A DNA stretch of 64,000 bases from Paenibacillus_AR mesotrionivorans (GCF_046098205.1 NZ_JBJURJ010000007.1:62001-126000), one strand, 5' to 3'. Shown: positions 16,917 to 25,012, counted from the stretch's first letter. A program made the numbers and translations. Notes: a model not told the origin generated them from the sequence alone.

Positions 16917-17870
16917 TTAATCTGATTCTGGTTCAGCCTGGTTTTGCCTAAATAATATTTGAACAGCTTTTTCGCGGCGGGCTACTGCATCTTCCGAACC
17001 AACAACACTTCCGGTACTGGTAAGCATATAGTTGAATGTCCATTTCTCATCCTCATTGAGTATAAATTGAATTTTCTGTGCAGTAATTGCTTCATGAAGT
17101 CGGTTAGCATCGTCAATCGCAGATGATATTTTTTCATTATGTATCGCTTTACTTACAGTTGCTGAATTCGCTGTCCTAATGACAAATTCTATGGTTGGTG
17201 TACCAGGAATAACGAATACATACGTAATAGGTCTGTTCTTAGGAATACAATACTTTCCATACTTTATTGCCGCATTACGAATCGTTGCGTAGAGCTTGGC
17301 AATATCATTGCTTGTATCACTTGCCAATTGCTGTCCTACTTTTTTGAGTAACTGATGAGCGATCAAGAATTCGACAGCGTGTTTTGATAGTTTGACGATA
17401 AATTCTGGGTCTGGAATTAATGATTTTCTAATTAACATTTCCTGCAGATTTGGTCCATCATCTTCAAGCTCTTTTTGGAATTTCAACATTTCTGCCTGTG
17501 ACTCAAAATTTGTTGGGTCAAACGAATAAACGATTTCCTCAGGGATTTCCTCATGTTTATCTGCAAATGGACGCTTATCAGCCCAGACATCAACAAATGC
17601 AGCTTCTCCATCTGGTAGTGCGATTTTTTGTGTCATTTCTGGATCAAACAAAAGAAACTCGCCGTAAACCCCGTATTCGCCATCAGGCAGTTGTCTTACT
17701 TCTGCTTTAACAAACTTACCAATGGGTGGTATGGTAATGTCATGCTCAATGCCCATTCCGGGTACAATTGGTCCGTTTATTTGAGCAGCTGCTTGGTCCA
17801 GTACTTCTTTGCTCATCTGCATTCCATGACCATCTACATGAGTTGTAGCCAATAACCGTTCATTTTTCAA
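16917..17870 (-). CDS. Hypothetical protein, first gene right of ssrA
   Basis: About 317 residues; I do not recognise the family with confidence. The N-terminal part (RLLATTHVDGHGMQMSKEVL then GMGIEHDITIPPIGKFVKAEV) loosely resembles phage prohead-protease-like folds (a His followed by PPIGK), but catalytic residues cannot be assigned. The middle is predicted helical, and the C-terminus is acidic. TTG 17870 is chosen because AAGGAGG lies 8 bases upstream on the minus strand; an upstream ATG (17930) would precede the RBS. The composition is clearly more AT-rich than the rnr-smpB region, consistent with imported DNA starting just after ssrA. Confidence 0.6.
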   Translation of the reverse strand: MKNERLLATTHVDGHGMQMSKEVLDQAAAQINGPIVPGMGIEHDITIPPIGKFVKAEVRQLPDGEYGVYGEFLLFDPEMTQKIALPDGEAAFVDVWADKRPFADKHEEIPEEIVYSFDPTNFESQAEMLKFQKELEDDGPNLQEMLIRKSLIPDPEFIVKLSKHAVEFLIAHQLLKKVGQQLASDTSNDIAKLYATIRNAAIKYGKYCIPKNRPITYVFVIPGTPTIEFVIRTANSATVSKAIHNEKISSAIDDANRLHEAITAQKIQFILNEDEKWTFNYMLTSTGSVVGSEDAVARREKAVQILFRQNQAEPESD

Positions 17871-18050
17871 TCTCAATCCCTCCTTGAAAAGATAATCCTT
17901 TTTACGATATATAATAAATTTTAGTTTCATTTTAGCAGGCTGAGTTAATTTTTATTTGAATAAAAGCTAATAAATTTATATGTTAACCTGTTCTAATTAA
18001 GGTGGTATAATATACTGTATTAGGTTTTTGGTTCTAAGGGAGGCGTGATT

Positions 18051-19211
18051 TTGGAAACTTTAAAAGTTATTGATAAGACATATGATTCAAAACTTCATGC
18101 TATAAGCATTTCTATAACTATGAGTATTAATGATTACTTGGAATTATGTGGTGAGCGGATAAAGCAAAGTCATTATCAAAGAAGAGTATTACCCCCCTCA
18201 AGGAATAAGGTCTTTAAGCGCCTAATTCAAGACTTAAAAGAGGGCTGCACTATACCTACGATTTCTTTGGCTATTTTAGCTAATAAAGACATTAGTTACG
18301 AAGATGATCTAAACGAAATAGAAAATAAATTAAGTGCAATTAACTCGGATGAAGTCTCTATACTTGATGGAATTCAGCGAACGAATTGCTTGTTGCAAGT
18401 TCGATCAGAGTTAAAGGAAGAGCAGTTAAATAGATTTTTGAACAGTAAATTAAGACTGGAACTTTGGGTAAATATATCAATGATGTCTTTATTATACCGA
18501 ATGGTAGCGCTTAATGCAGGGCAAACAGCAATGACTCTGAGGCATCAACTTGAGATATTGCATGCACCATTAAAGGGGAAGCTTACCGAGTTAATTCCCG
18601 ACTTAGAGTTGTTTGAAGAGGGAAAGGAGGTACGGAAAAGAGTAAAGGCATTACAATATCAATTCGCTGATGTCATCGAGGGATTTATGGCATTTATTCA
18701 AGGGGCTCCTGAAATTGATAAACAAAATGAAGTGGCTCAGAGACTGGAAAGAATAGACTTTTTGGAAAGTCATTCTAATAAATTGGATGATACAAATAAA
18801 CAAATTGAGGTATTTGCATTTATCATTAGTCAACTTGATCTCGCAATTAGTGATAAATATGAGAAAATACGAGAATGGTTGCCAGAATACAGTGGTTCAT
18901 ATTCAATTCTTGCTTCTGTACCCACATTATCAGGAATATGTGCAGCATGGGGAAAGGGTTATTTGAAGTTTGGGGCGGAGTATATGGAGGTAGCTTCTAA
19001 CAAACTTTTAGAGGAACTAAAGAATGGTGATTCTGAAGACCCTTTGCACCTTCAAATGTTTAGCGAAATAAAGCAAGGATCACAAAATAAAAGAATAGGG
19101 GAATTTGAAAGAAGATTAGTCTTCCGTGCATTTCTTGAATTTATTGAAGAACAAGACCCCACTTTATTTGATAATTATTGGTCTAAGGCATTAAGACGAG
19201 AAGGCGAGTAA
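18051..19211 (+). CDS. ParB/Srx-fold (DGQHR/DUF262-like) protein
   Basis: The 386-residue AT-rich protein carries the layout of DGQHR/DUF262-type ParB-fold proteins: QRRVLPPSRNKVFKRLIQDL, then TIPTISLAI, then a nucleotide-binding-like ILDGIQRTNCLL (D-G-x-Q-R), then LNAGQTAMTLRHQLEIL. Such domains occur in DNA-modification-dependent and other defence systems. Start TTG 18051 is seven bases after GGGAGG; GTG 18045 would be too close. A TATAAT at 18006 may be the promoter. The next gene begins five bases after its stop, so the pair is an operon, with a terminator after the second gene. Function is inferred only. Confidence 0.6.
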   Translation: METLKVIDKTYDSKLHAISISITMSINDYLELCGERIKQSHYQRRVLPPSRNKVFKRLIQDLKEGCTIPTISLAILANKDISYEDDLNEIENKLSAINSDEVSILDGIQRTNCLLQVRSELKEEQLNRFLNSKLRLELWVNISMMSLLYRMVALNAGQTAMTLRHQLEILHAPLKGKLTELIPDLELFEEGKEVRKRVKALQYQFADVIEGFMAFIQGAPEIDKQNEVAQRLERIDFLESHSNKLDDTNKQIEVFAFIISQLDLAISDKYEKIREWLPEYSGSYSILASVPTLSGICAAWGKGYLKFGAEYMEVASNKLLEELKNGDSEDPLHLQMFSEIKQGSQNKRIGEFERRLVFRAFLEFIEEQDPTLFDNYWSKALRREGE

Positions 19212-19216
19212 CACTA

Positions 19217-20410
19217 ATGATTAATTACCTCAAAGTGCAGAAACTTTTTAAGACCCTATTAACATTACCAGAGATGTCTGTTTATCGTGATGTTTATTCT
19301 GTTAATGAAACGATTCATGATTTCATGCAAGATTACAAATTGGCTCAGAGAAGTGGATCGACTGGGTCAATAGATGTATATGTAGATGGAAACCAAGTGA
19401 GCTCAATCCCAAAGCTTTTATTGGATAATTTATGTTTGTCAACAAGAGAAGAGAAGTATTGGCAACATGAAGGTTTAAAAAGAGAAGGTAGATTTATTCT
19501 TCCTTTATGGTGTTATAGTACTCGAGCAATCTCTGCAGGTTCTTGGGAGTTTCTTAACAACCTTGGGGTGAAAGTAGCTGAAGTGAATCAAACTGTAGAT
19601 TACAGTGACCCTATTATCGCTGAAATGTTGTTTATGTTTCCGGATACATGGATAAAGAAAATTGATTTTACAAACGATTTAACAGCTAGCATTATTGAAG
19701 TTTCTGCATATGTTATATTTTTTACAACTGATGAAGGAGAAATAGAAAATGTCTTATTAGCACTCGCTTCTGTTGGACTACATGCATTCGAAAAATTAGG
19801 TAAATGGTGCCACAGCTTAGAAGTAGGGTGTGAAAATATTCAGGCTACACCTGGCGTTATTGAAACCTCTCCTTCATTGCGATTTTCACTTGAAAGATCA
19901 AAGATGTTTAGATTTGCAAGCTCCGCTTATGATCCGTTTGATGCTTTAATTCGGTACTGGCATATAATTGAACATATGTTTGATGATCTTATTTTTGAGA
20001 ATGTTAATGATCTCCTTGCTACTTCGCCTAGACCAATGAAATTTGGGAGGAAAATACAAGATATAGCTAAAGAAGGCGACTGTGCAAAAGAAATATTTAT
20101 TAGGTATTTTGATGATACATCTTTTCACTTACTCGTTAACTTTGTTAACCGAAATGGCCTTCAAGCTGAAATAATGAATGCTATAACAATATTAGGTAAT
20201 CAAACTACTCCTCTAGCATTTTGGGGGAAGACCCCCAATAATGGTAAAGAGGCTCTAGGTTGTTTGCTTTATTTATTTCGCAATGCAGTTGCTCACCGAA
20301 GGGAAAGTGAAAGTTGGTTTAATAGATTAGATGAAATGCATTATCAGAGTGTTAAACGGATTATTCCCTTATTTCATTATTCAGTACATTTATTATTACA
20401 AGATGCGTAG
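19217..20410 (+). CDS. HEPN-like protein, partner of the ParB-fold gene
   Basis: The 397-residue product is of unknown family. The clearest feature is the C-terminal helix pair ending LLYLFRNAVAHRRES, with Arg355 and His360 in an R-x4-H arrangement typical of HEPN ribonuclease or toxin domains. A second conserved-looking helix (YDPFDALIRYWHIIEHMFDDLI, from about 238) could be the other HEPN half. It follows the ParB-fold gene by five bases and is cotranscribed with it. A paired ParB-like plus HEPN operon in an AT-rich island next to recombinases would fit a defence or toxin-antitoxin module. That is inference. Confidence 0.55.
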   Translation: MINYLKVQKLFKTLLTLPEMSVYRDVYSVNETIHDFMQDYKLAQRSGSTGSIDVYVDGNQVSSIPKLLLDNLCLSTREEKYWQHEGLKREGRFILPLWCYSTRAISAGSWEFLNNLGVKVAEVNQTVDYSDPIIAEMLFMFPDTWIKKIDFTNDLTASIIEVSAYVIFFTTDEGEIENVLLALASVGLHAFEKLGKWCHSLEVGCENIQATPGVIETSPSLRFSLERSKMFRFASSAYDPFDALIRYWHIIEHMFDDLIFENVNDLLATSPRPMKFGRKIQDIAKEGDCAKEIFIRYFDDTSFHLLVNFVNRNGLQAEIMNAITILGNQTTPLAFWGKTPNNGKEALGCLLYLFRNAVAHRRESESWFNRLDEMHYQSVKRIIPLFHYSVHLLLQDA

Positions 20411-20428
20411 TGTTTCAAACCTAATATT

Positions 20429-20476
20429 AAAAAATAGCGGAAGCCATGGAGTAAATAACGGCTAACGCTATTTTTT
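20429..20476. terminator. Bidirectional terminator between convergent genes
   Basis: AAAAAATAGCG and CGCTATTTTTT form a symmetric hairpin usable on both strands, between the HEPN gene (plus) and the serine recombinase (minus). Its inner part contains AGCGGAAGCC, related to the host GCGGAA palindromes. Confidence 0.8.
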
Positions 20477-20496
20477 GTGAATTTGCTTTTCCTGAA

Positions 20497-22044
20497 TCAG
20501 ACAGTGAGCAGATGCGTCAACTGCCACTTATCTGATATCTTTTTAACAACAATCTGACGAAACATGGACTGAATAAGCTCCTTCTGAGTCTGAGTTTCGA
20601 GCAGATCCCAATTCTCATTTAAGGTACGGACCATCATTTTCAAATCTTCGGTTGGAATTTCTTTTTCGGTCATTTCAATTTTATGCAATTCCATATATAC
20701 ATCTCGAATCCGGTTTTCTTCCTCCTGTACGAGCATGCCGTAATCCTCAGACGAAAGTTTACCATCCCCTAAGGCCATCATCCAGTTTTTCCGCCGTTTA
20801 TTAGATATTTCAATTTCCTTTTTCATGTCTCGTTTTGCCTTCTTGGCCTGCTTCATATCTGTGGTTTCCTGAATGGAATCATCAATTAATTCAACTGCAT
20901 TGAATACAATTCGGCTTAATTCCTTTTCTGATATGCTGGGTGAATTGCATGTACCCTTGGAATAATTGTTCAAGCATCGGTATGAGCGGTAAATGTGACC
21001 TGGCTTAACTGAACTGTTACCAGTATAGGTGGCACCGCAGCTATCACATTTCACTATTCCACCAAACGGGTATTCAAAACTGCGCCGCGACTGATGCCCT
21101 TCTGCCCTCCTGGTGCGTATCTTCTTTGCCCTCTCGTACCATTCAATCGAAATAATGGGTTTATGGTTACCTGGGGTTATGATCCTATCCTCTTCTTCCC
21201 ACTCTTCAGGCTTGAAATGGTTGTAACCTGCATAAGTTGGGTTGGTCAAAATATTACGGACACTCTTATTGTCCCACTTTCCGCCTTCCTTCGTGCTACT
21301 GTGAAGATTCATATGCTTTGCAATTTTTGTGACACCCCAACCCTTATTCACAAACAAGTCATAGACTTCTCTAACAAGGGCAGCTTCTTCTTCTACAATG
21401 ATCATCGGAATTTCTTCACCCTCAGGAACTGGAACAGAGCGATCGAGTTCGTAACCAAGTGGGGGAGATGAAATATGGCGACCACCATTAGTCATTTTTT
21501 TCGTGAGCCCCTTTAACGTTTCCTCTCGGAGGTTATTCACGTACAACTCAGCAAAAATTCCGTTGAGCTGCAGAAACGCTTTACCCATTGGGCTGCGGGT
21601 ATCAATTTCATCTTCTCCTTGGGCGGCTATAACTAGTCGGATATCCATCTTATTGACCAACTCAATAAACTGGATAATATCACCCATGTTCCTACTAAGG
21701 CGGTCTAGTTTATGAATCATTACGGTTCCCACGCGGCCAGCCTTCATGTCAGCAATCATTGCCTGCACGCCTGGCCGTTTAAGTGTTTTTCCGCTTATGC
21801 CAGGGTCTGTATAAACCTTAAATAAACGTAACCCTTTACGTTCAATGACCTTAAACAAAGCTTCTTGTTGAGCCTCTAACGAAAAGCCTTCTTCCGCCTG
21901 ACGTTCTGTTGATACCCGTATATATACAGCGGTAAGTACCGATTTATCCAGTACATTGTAGAGATTGGTACCCCCAGATTTACCTGTGTTGGCAGCCTCA
22001 AGTATTTGAAACCAATCAGTTTTCATCGTTATCAAAGCCTTCAA
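20497..22044 (-). CDS. Large serine recombinase
   Basis: Site-specific integrase/excisionase of 515 residues. The N-terminal resolvase domain has the nucleophile Ser45 in YIRVSTERQ and the HKLDRLSRN active-site segment. Next come a recombinase domain (about 200-330; GGRHISSPPLGYEL, VRNILTNPTYAGYN), a zinc ribbon (KCDSCGATYTG...YRCLNNYSKGTC) and a long coiled-coil C-terminus. It overlaps the upstream small recombinase by 29 bases, so the two are translationally coupled. It may mobilise the island near ssrA, or be an independent passenger. No paired att sites could be proven by eye. Confidence 0.92.
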   Translation of the reverse strand: MKALITMKTDWFQILEAANTGKSGGTNLYNVLDKSVLTAVYIRVSTERQAEEGFSLEAQQEALFKVIERKGLRLFKVYTDPGISGKTLKRPGVQAMIADMKAGRVGTVMIHKLDRLSRNMGDIIQFIELVNKMDIRLVIAAQGEDEIDTRSPMGKAFLQLNGIFAELYVNNLREETLKGLTKKMTNGGRHISSPPLGYELDRSVPVPEGEEIPMIIVEEEAALVREVYDLFVNKGWGVTKIAKHMNLHSSTKEGGKWDNKSVRNILTNPTYAGYNHFKPEEWEEEDRIITPGNHKPIISIEWYERAKKIRTRRAEGHQSRRSFEYPFGGIVKCDSCGATYTGNSSVKPGHIYRSYRCLNNYSKGTCNSPSISEKELSRIVFNAVELIDDSIQETTDMKQAKKAKRDMKKEIEISNKRRKNWMMALGDGKLSSEDYGMLVQEEENRIRDVYMELHKIEMTEKEIPTEDLKMMVRTLNENWDLLETQTQKELIQSMFRQIVVKKISDKWQLTHLLTV

Positions 22045-22363
22045 ACTCGTTCGTAGAATCTTTAATAATAATCAAGCTGATTTTCAATAGTTCGAGATCA
22101 CTAATAAATTTCATAACATCAGCTCGATTTCTCGATATTCGATCAATTCCAGTTAAGACTAAAGTGTCAAACTTACCAGATGAACCAGCGGTGAGCATTT
22201 CGGTCATTGCCAGGCGGTCAAGATTTAAACCATTCACACCTAAGTCCTCGTAAATAGCCGCGACACTTCCCCCCAGTTCTTGTATGTATTCACGGCATAT
22301 TTGGACTTGGCTGTTGAGTGATCGTTCAGAGCTTGCTGTACGTGCGTAGATAGCTGCGTTCAT
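22016..22363 (-). CDS. Short resolvase-domain-only serine recombinase
   Basis: The 115-residue protein consists only of the resolvase catalytic fold (AAIYARTASSERS..., LTGIDRISRNRADVMKF) and lacks any DNA-binding, zinc-ribbon or coiled-coil region. In the YxRVS motif the expected nucleophile position is Ala10, with Ser11 directly after it, so activity is doubtful. ATG 22363 has AAAAGGAG seven bases upstream; an ATG three bases earlier is also possible. The 3' end overlaps the large recombinase start. It may be a regulatory or heterodimer partner of that enzyme. Confidence 0.75.
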   Translation of the reverse strand: MNAAIYARTASSERSLNSQVQICREYIQELGGSVAAIYEDLGVNGLNLDRLAMTEMLTAGSSGKFDTLVLTGIDRISRNRADVMKFISDLELLKISLIIIKDSTNEFEGFDNDEN

Positions 22364-22500
22364 CATGATTCTCCTTTTCATGTTTGTTCCCATTATCACG
22401 TAAAAAGAAAGAGACTGCAATGATTTACAATTTTTGAATCTAGTAATAAATTCCTGATTCATATATATTGAGGTTATATTCTTGTATATAGAGGTGTTAT

Positions 22501-23211
22501 ATGGATTTAGCAATTTATATTCTTTTAGGCACTTTAGACATATTTGTAGTTTCAACTTTTGCCTTTGCTCTATATAAACAACCTTATAAAGAATATTTAA
22601 AGGAATTGATATTAGCCTCAGTTGTAATTTCGATTTTGTCATACATAACGAGAGTTATTTTTAAAATGCCATTGGTTGATTCACTTATTCAATTCACAAC
22701 TTTTATTTTAATTTTTAGATATGTATTGGTATATCGTATTAAGGACTCCCTAAAATTAGCTGGTACAGGCTTTATTTATTTTGTGGTATCTCAGTTAGCA
22801 ATATTTAAGCTATTCGTCTTTTTAGGAATTGGACTGGAGACGGATGCCCAAAGTACAAGTAATTTTGGAACTTATCTTATACAGATTTCAAATCAAATAT
22901 GGATCCTCTTCTCAGCAATAATCGTTAAGATCTTTGATTATAGTTTTGCGTCTATATCACGCCCTCCCCAATGGATAAGAGCAAATAAAAAGGAGCCTAT
23001 GGGCTGGTACACAGTTATGTTGGGCATTGCAGTTATCATATGTAATGTAAGTATTGTGGTTATAACAAAAGGTATTAATAATGTCGGTATCATAATCATT
23101 GTGGGTTTTGTTTCCTTCGTTTTCTTATTGAGATTAACCTATAAAAGGGAGAGTTCTCATGACGGAATGCATAGCTCAAAGCATAGCGTTTTGGCTAATA
23201 AAAAAAAGTGA
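22501..23211 (+). CDS. Multi-pass membrane protein of an Agr-like locus (no kinase domain)
   Basis: The 236-residue AT-rich protein has about six hydrophobic segments (near 5-24, 37-55, 63-80, 87-112, 133-152, 170-190 and 195-212) and a short polar tail. The size and topology match the peptide-sensing N-terminal half of an AgrC-type sensor, but there is no histidine-kinase domain. Membrane partners of stand-alone LytTR regulators (HdrM/BrsM type in streptococci) have a comparable make-up. It overlaps agrB by 53 bases. Its position as first gene before agrB-agrD-LytTR suggests it is the receptor or anti-activator. Inference from context. Confidence 0.6.
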   Translation: MDLAIYILLGTLDIFVVSTFAFALYKQPYKEYLKELILASVVISILSYITRVIFKMPLVDSLIQFTTFILIFRYVLVYRIKDSLKLAGTGFIYFVVSQLAIFKLFVFLGIGLETDAQSTSNFGTYLIQISNQIWILFSAIIVKIFDYSFASISRPPQWIRANKKEPMGWYTVMLGIAVIICNVSIVVITKGINNVGIIIIVGFVSFVFLLRLTYKRESSHDGMHSSKHSVLANKKK

Positions 23212-23677
23212 GGATGAAACTCTTAGCCTTCCTGTTCTGAAATATTCCCTGTCTGTAATATTGAATTTATTATTCGGAATATTACTTACATGTATATTTA
23301 GTTTAATTACGGGTGAGGTAACTCAAGCTTTAAAGTCATTATTATACTTCTCACTGTTAAGGTTCTTTTCCGGAGGATTTCACTTTAAATCTTTAGATGT
23401 ATGTGTCGTAGTATCAGCTTTGCTTTTTTCATGCGTACCCTTAGTGCCACCTATGGAATCCTATATAGTTTTTATTTTGACAACCATGTCCCTCTTATTA
23501 ATTTTGACTTTGGCCCCATCAATGGGTGAGAATCAACCCGCTGGAAAGCGAAAAATTATTTATAAAATCACGGCTGTAGTTATTGTTTCGCTAAATTTTT
23601 TTGGATTGTCTCAGTTATATGCTATAACTATATTTATACAATCGCTCACGTTAATACCAAGAAGGAGAGGTGAATAA
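23159..23677 (+). CDS. agrB: AgrB-like accessory gene regulator protease
   Basis: AgrB is the membrane cysteine endopeptidase that trims and cyclises the AgrD pro-peptide. The 172-residue product has the hallmark RFFSGGFH (Arg68, His75) and the nucleophile Cys82 seven residues after the His, in the family's H-x6-C spacing. N-terminal IAQSIAFWLIKK and four to six hydrophobic helices fit. GGGAGAG lies five bases before the ATG. It overlaps the membrane protein gene and is followed one base after its stop by the agrD-like gene. Confidence 0.88.
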   Translation: MTECIAQSIAFWLIKKSEDETLSLPVLKYSLSVILNLLFGILLTCIFSLITGEVTQALKSLLYFSLLRFFSGGFHFKSLDVCVVVSALLFSCVPLVPPMESYIVFILTTMSLLLILTLAPSMGENQPAGKRKIIYKITAVVIVSLNFFGLSQLYAITIFIQSLTLIPRRRGE

Positions 23678-23678
23678 T

Positions 23679-23795
23679 TTGAAAAAGTATGCTGCGTATG
23701 CTGCAACTGCGTTATCTCTGTTTGCCTTTTTGTTGGTAGGAACTATGAAGTTTTTGATTGGTAATCCCGAAGTCCCAGAAGAATTAAAAAAGTAG
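23679..23795 (+). CDS. agrD: AgrD-like autoinducer pro-peptide without Cys
   Basis: The 38-residue peptide starts at TTG 23679, eight bases after GGAGAGG and one base after agrB. It has the AgrD layout: an amphipathic Lys/Ala-rich N-terminal helix, a hydrophobic core, and the recognition tail PEVPEELKK. Aligned on EVPxEL, the position normally held by the ring-forming Cys (or Ser) is Met23, with Thr22 before it: GTMKFLIGNPEVPEELKK. There is no Cys or usable Ser near the tail, so a classic thiolactone cannot form. Possible outcomes are a Thr lactone, a linear peptide or decay. Confidence 0.8.
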   Translation: MKKYAAYAATALSLFAFLLVGTMKFLIGNPEVPEELKK

Positions 23796-23806
23796 GGAAT
23801 TAAGCT

Positions 23807-24151
23807 ATGCACTTTGGTTTGAGTAATGAGGATGAGTCAAAATTTGTTGATGTTACAGTCGGATTTGAATTTGCCGAAATGGTTAAGAAAAAACTTGTGT
23901 TTCATGTAAAGAATAACGGTTCTGTTAGTGCAATAAACAACATGGATATCATCAAGAGGTTCTTTGAAGAATTGGGATTAGAAGTTGACTTTATAAACCC
24001 ATCCAATCTTGTGAACATAAAGGAAATAGATAAAATTGTAATTTCTCCTTTTGGAAACGAAGCAATAATGAAAAGTGGAGTGAAATTAAGTATTTCGAGA
24101 GCTATGACTGAGAAATATCGGTATCTCACAGAAAGAGCTGATCCAGGTTAA
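23807..24151 (+). CDS. Stand-alone LytTR-type DNA-binding regulator
   Basis: The 114-residue protein fits the LytTR pattern across most of its length: FHVKNNGSVSAINNMDIIKRFFEEL, then the hallmark FINPSNLVNIKEIDKIVI and the final strand KLSISRAMTEKYR. No receiver domain is present. It begins 11 bases after agrD and ends in an intrinsic terminator, so it closes the four-gene Agr-like operon. LytTR factors are the usual transcriptional output of Agr systems. Here control would have to be through the membrane protein directly rather than by phosphorylation. Confidence 0.75.
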   Translation: MHFGLSNEDESKFVDVTVGFEFAEMVKKKLVFHVKNNGSVSAINNMDIIKRFFEELGLEVDFINPSNLVNIKEIDKIVISPFGNEAIMKSGVKLSISRAMTEKYRYLTERADPG

Positions 24152-24168
24152 CGGATCAGCTCTTTTCT
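24134..24168 (+). terminator. Terminator of the Agr-like operon
   Basis: AGAGCTGATCC and GGATCAGCTCT pair across an eight-base loop that contains the LytTR stop codon, followed by TTTTCTG. Confidence 0.88.
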
Positions 24169-24446
24169 GTATAAATTTTCTATATTAACACCAGCTACCT
24201 ATAATTGTAAAGAAAAATTGAGGGGTATTAGGCTTGAAGGCCTAAAAACGTTACAAGTGATATAAAGATGGTGTCTAATAAAAACAAGAGGGGAAAAACC
24301 ATGTTTAAACCTATTTTACCTATTTAGAGGAGATATGTGCTAAGTAGGAAAAAAGGAAAAGACATAAAAATTAAGTTGGGGTGGGTAAAAAGAAGGGCTA
24401 CAGCAATCGCAATTACATAAATGATTAAAATACAGGTGGTGTCTTG
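24169..24446 (+). other. Intergenic region with possible micro-ORFs
   Basis: Between the Agr terminator and the small gene at 24447 there is a short hairpin (TTAGGC..GCCTAA near 24227) and two tiny frames with purine-rich leaders. One is an 8-codon ATG frame (24301-24327). The other is a 27-codon GTG frame at 24337-24420, preceded by AGAGGAG, encoding a very basic peptide (RKKGKDIKIKLGWVKRR). Neither can be confirmed by sequence alone. The position beside a peptide-signalling cassette makes them worth noting. Confidence 0.25.
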
Positions 24447-24596
24447 ATGAAAGAAGAAGATAAAAAAGCAATCGATTTGGAAGCATCTACGGAAATCCTG
24501 GATTTACTTTTGATTTTGGTCTCTTGCAAATTGGAGCAAGTCGAAAGCGTTAGAGAGCATTTTAAGAAACTCGGGATCATTAGGAGAAAATCCTAA
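24447..24596 (+). CDS. Small hypothetical protein, antisense to the XRE gene 3' end
   Basis: The 49-residue frame (MKEEDKKAIDLEASTEILDLLLILV then VESVREHFKKLGIIRRKS) has AGGTGG upstream and ends inside a hairpin (24575-24601) followed by GCGCTTTTT that would terminate plus-strand transcription. It overlaps the 3' end of the convergent XRE regulator gene by 93 bases. A designed-looking RBS and terminator suggest a real small gene or antisense transcript; its function is unknown. Confidence 0.45.
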   Translation: MKEEDKKAIDLEASTEILDLLLILVSCKLEQVESVREHFKKLGIIRRKS

Positions 24597-24884
24597 TGAT
24601 CGCGCTTTTTCGTTTATCAATTCAATAGTTTCTTCCGCAGTATGTGAACCCTGCTCAGGTTTGATATAACCAGCGACGATCATTAACTTTTCGTACGGAT
24701 AATCATAAGCTTTAGCAAGACTTTTCAGGGTCTCCGGTGTAGGGCTTACAGGGCTACCAGACCTTAAATCTACGCCCTTCTCAATAATACTTAGATATGT
24801 ATGACTTATTCCAGCCCTTTCAGCAGCTTTGCGAAGGGATTCTTTACCGCGCAAACTCTTGAGCAAGCTTCCCAACTCGGACAT
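24504..24884 (-). CDS. XRE-family repressor-like regulator
   Basis: The 126-residue DNA-binding protein has an N-terminal helix-turn-helix (LGSLLKSLRGKESLRKAAERAGISHTYLSIIEKG) followed by a helical dimerisation region, similar to element repressors of the ImmR/phage cI type. It is divergent from a second XRE gene at 25013, with a palindromic operator between them. That is the classic genetic-switch layout of integrative elements and phages. Confidence 0.8.
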   Translation of the reverse strand: MSELGSLLKSLRGKESLRKAAERAGISHTYLSIIEKGVDLRSGSPVSPTPETLKSLAKAYDYPYEKLMIVAGYIKPEQGSHTAEETIELINEKARSLGFSPNDPEFLKMLSNAFDLLQFARDQNQK

Positions 24885-24911
24885 GTAGATTTCACCCCTT
24901 GTAACACTAAC

Positions 24912-24990
24912 TTTACATTATGTAAAACAAAAAATATAGGAAGCTACCCGTTAAACATACTTGACGATTTTGTTTACCATGTGTTACAGT
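24912..24990. promoter_or_regulatory. Divergent regulator switch: operator palindrome and promoter
   Basis: TTTACATTATGTAAA (24912-24926) is a perfect palindrome about 28 bases upstream of the minus-strand XRE gene, and is a likely operator. On the plus strand TTGACG (24961-24966) and TACAGT (24985-24990) or the overlapping TTACAG form a promoter for the gene at 25013. GTGTTACA and TGTAACAC elements nearby may be further half-sites. Confidence 0.6.
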
Positions 24991-25012
24991 TGTGCCAAAG
25001 GAGGTGTAAATC

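Noticed and set aside
24301..24327. 8-codon micro-ORF near the Agr cassette as a signal peptide gene
   Set aside because: Too short to support; only a purine-rich leader is present, and agrD is already accounted for.
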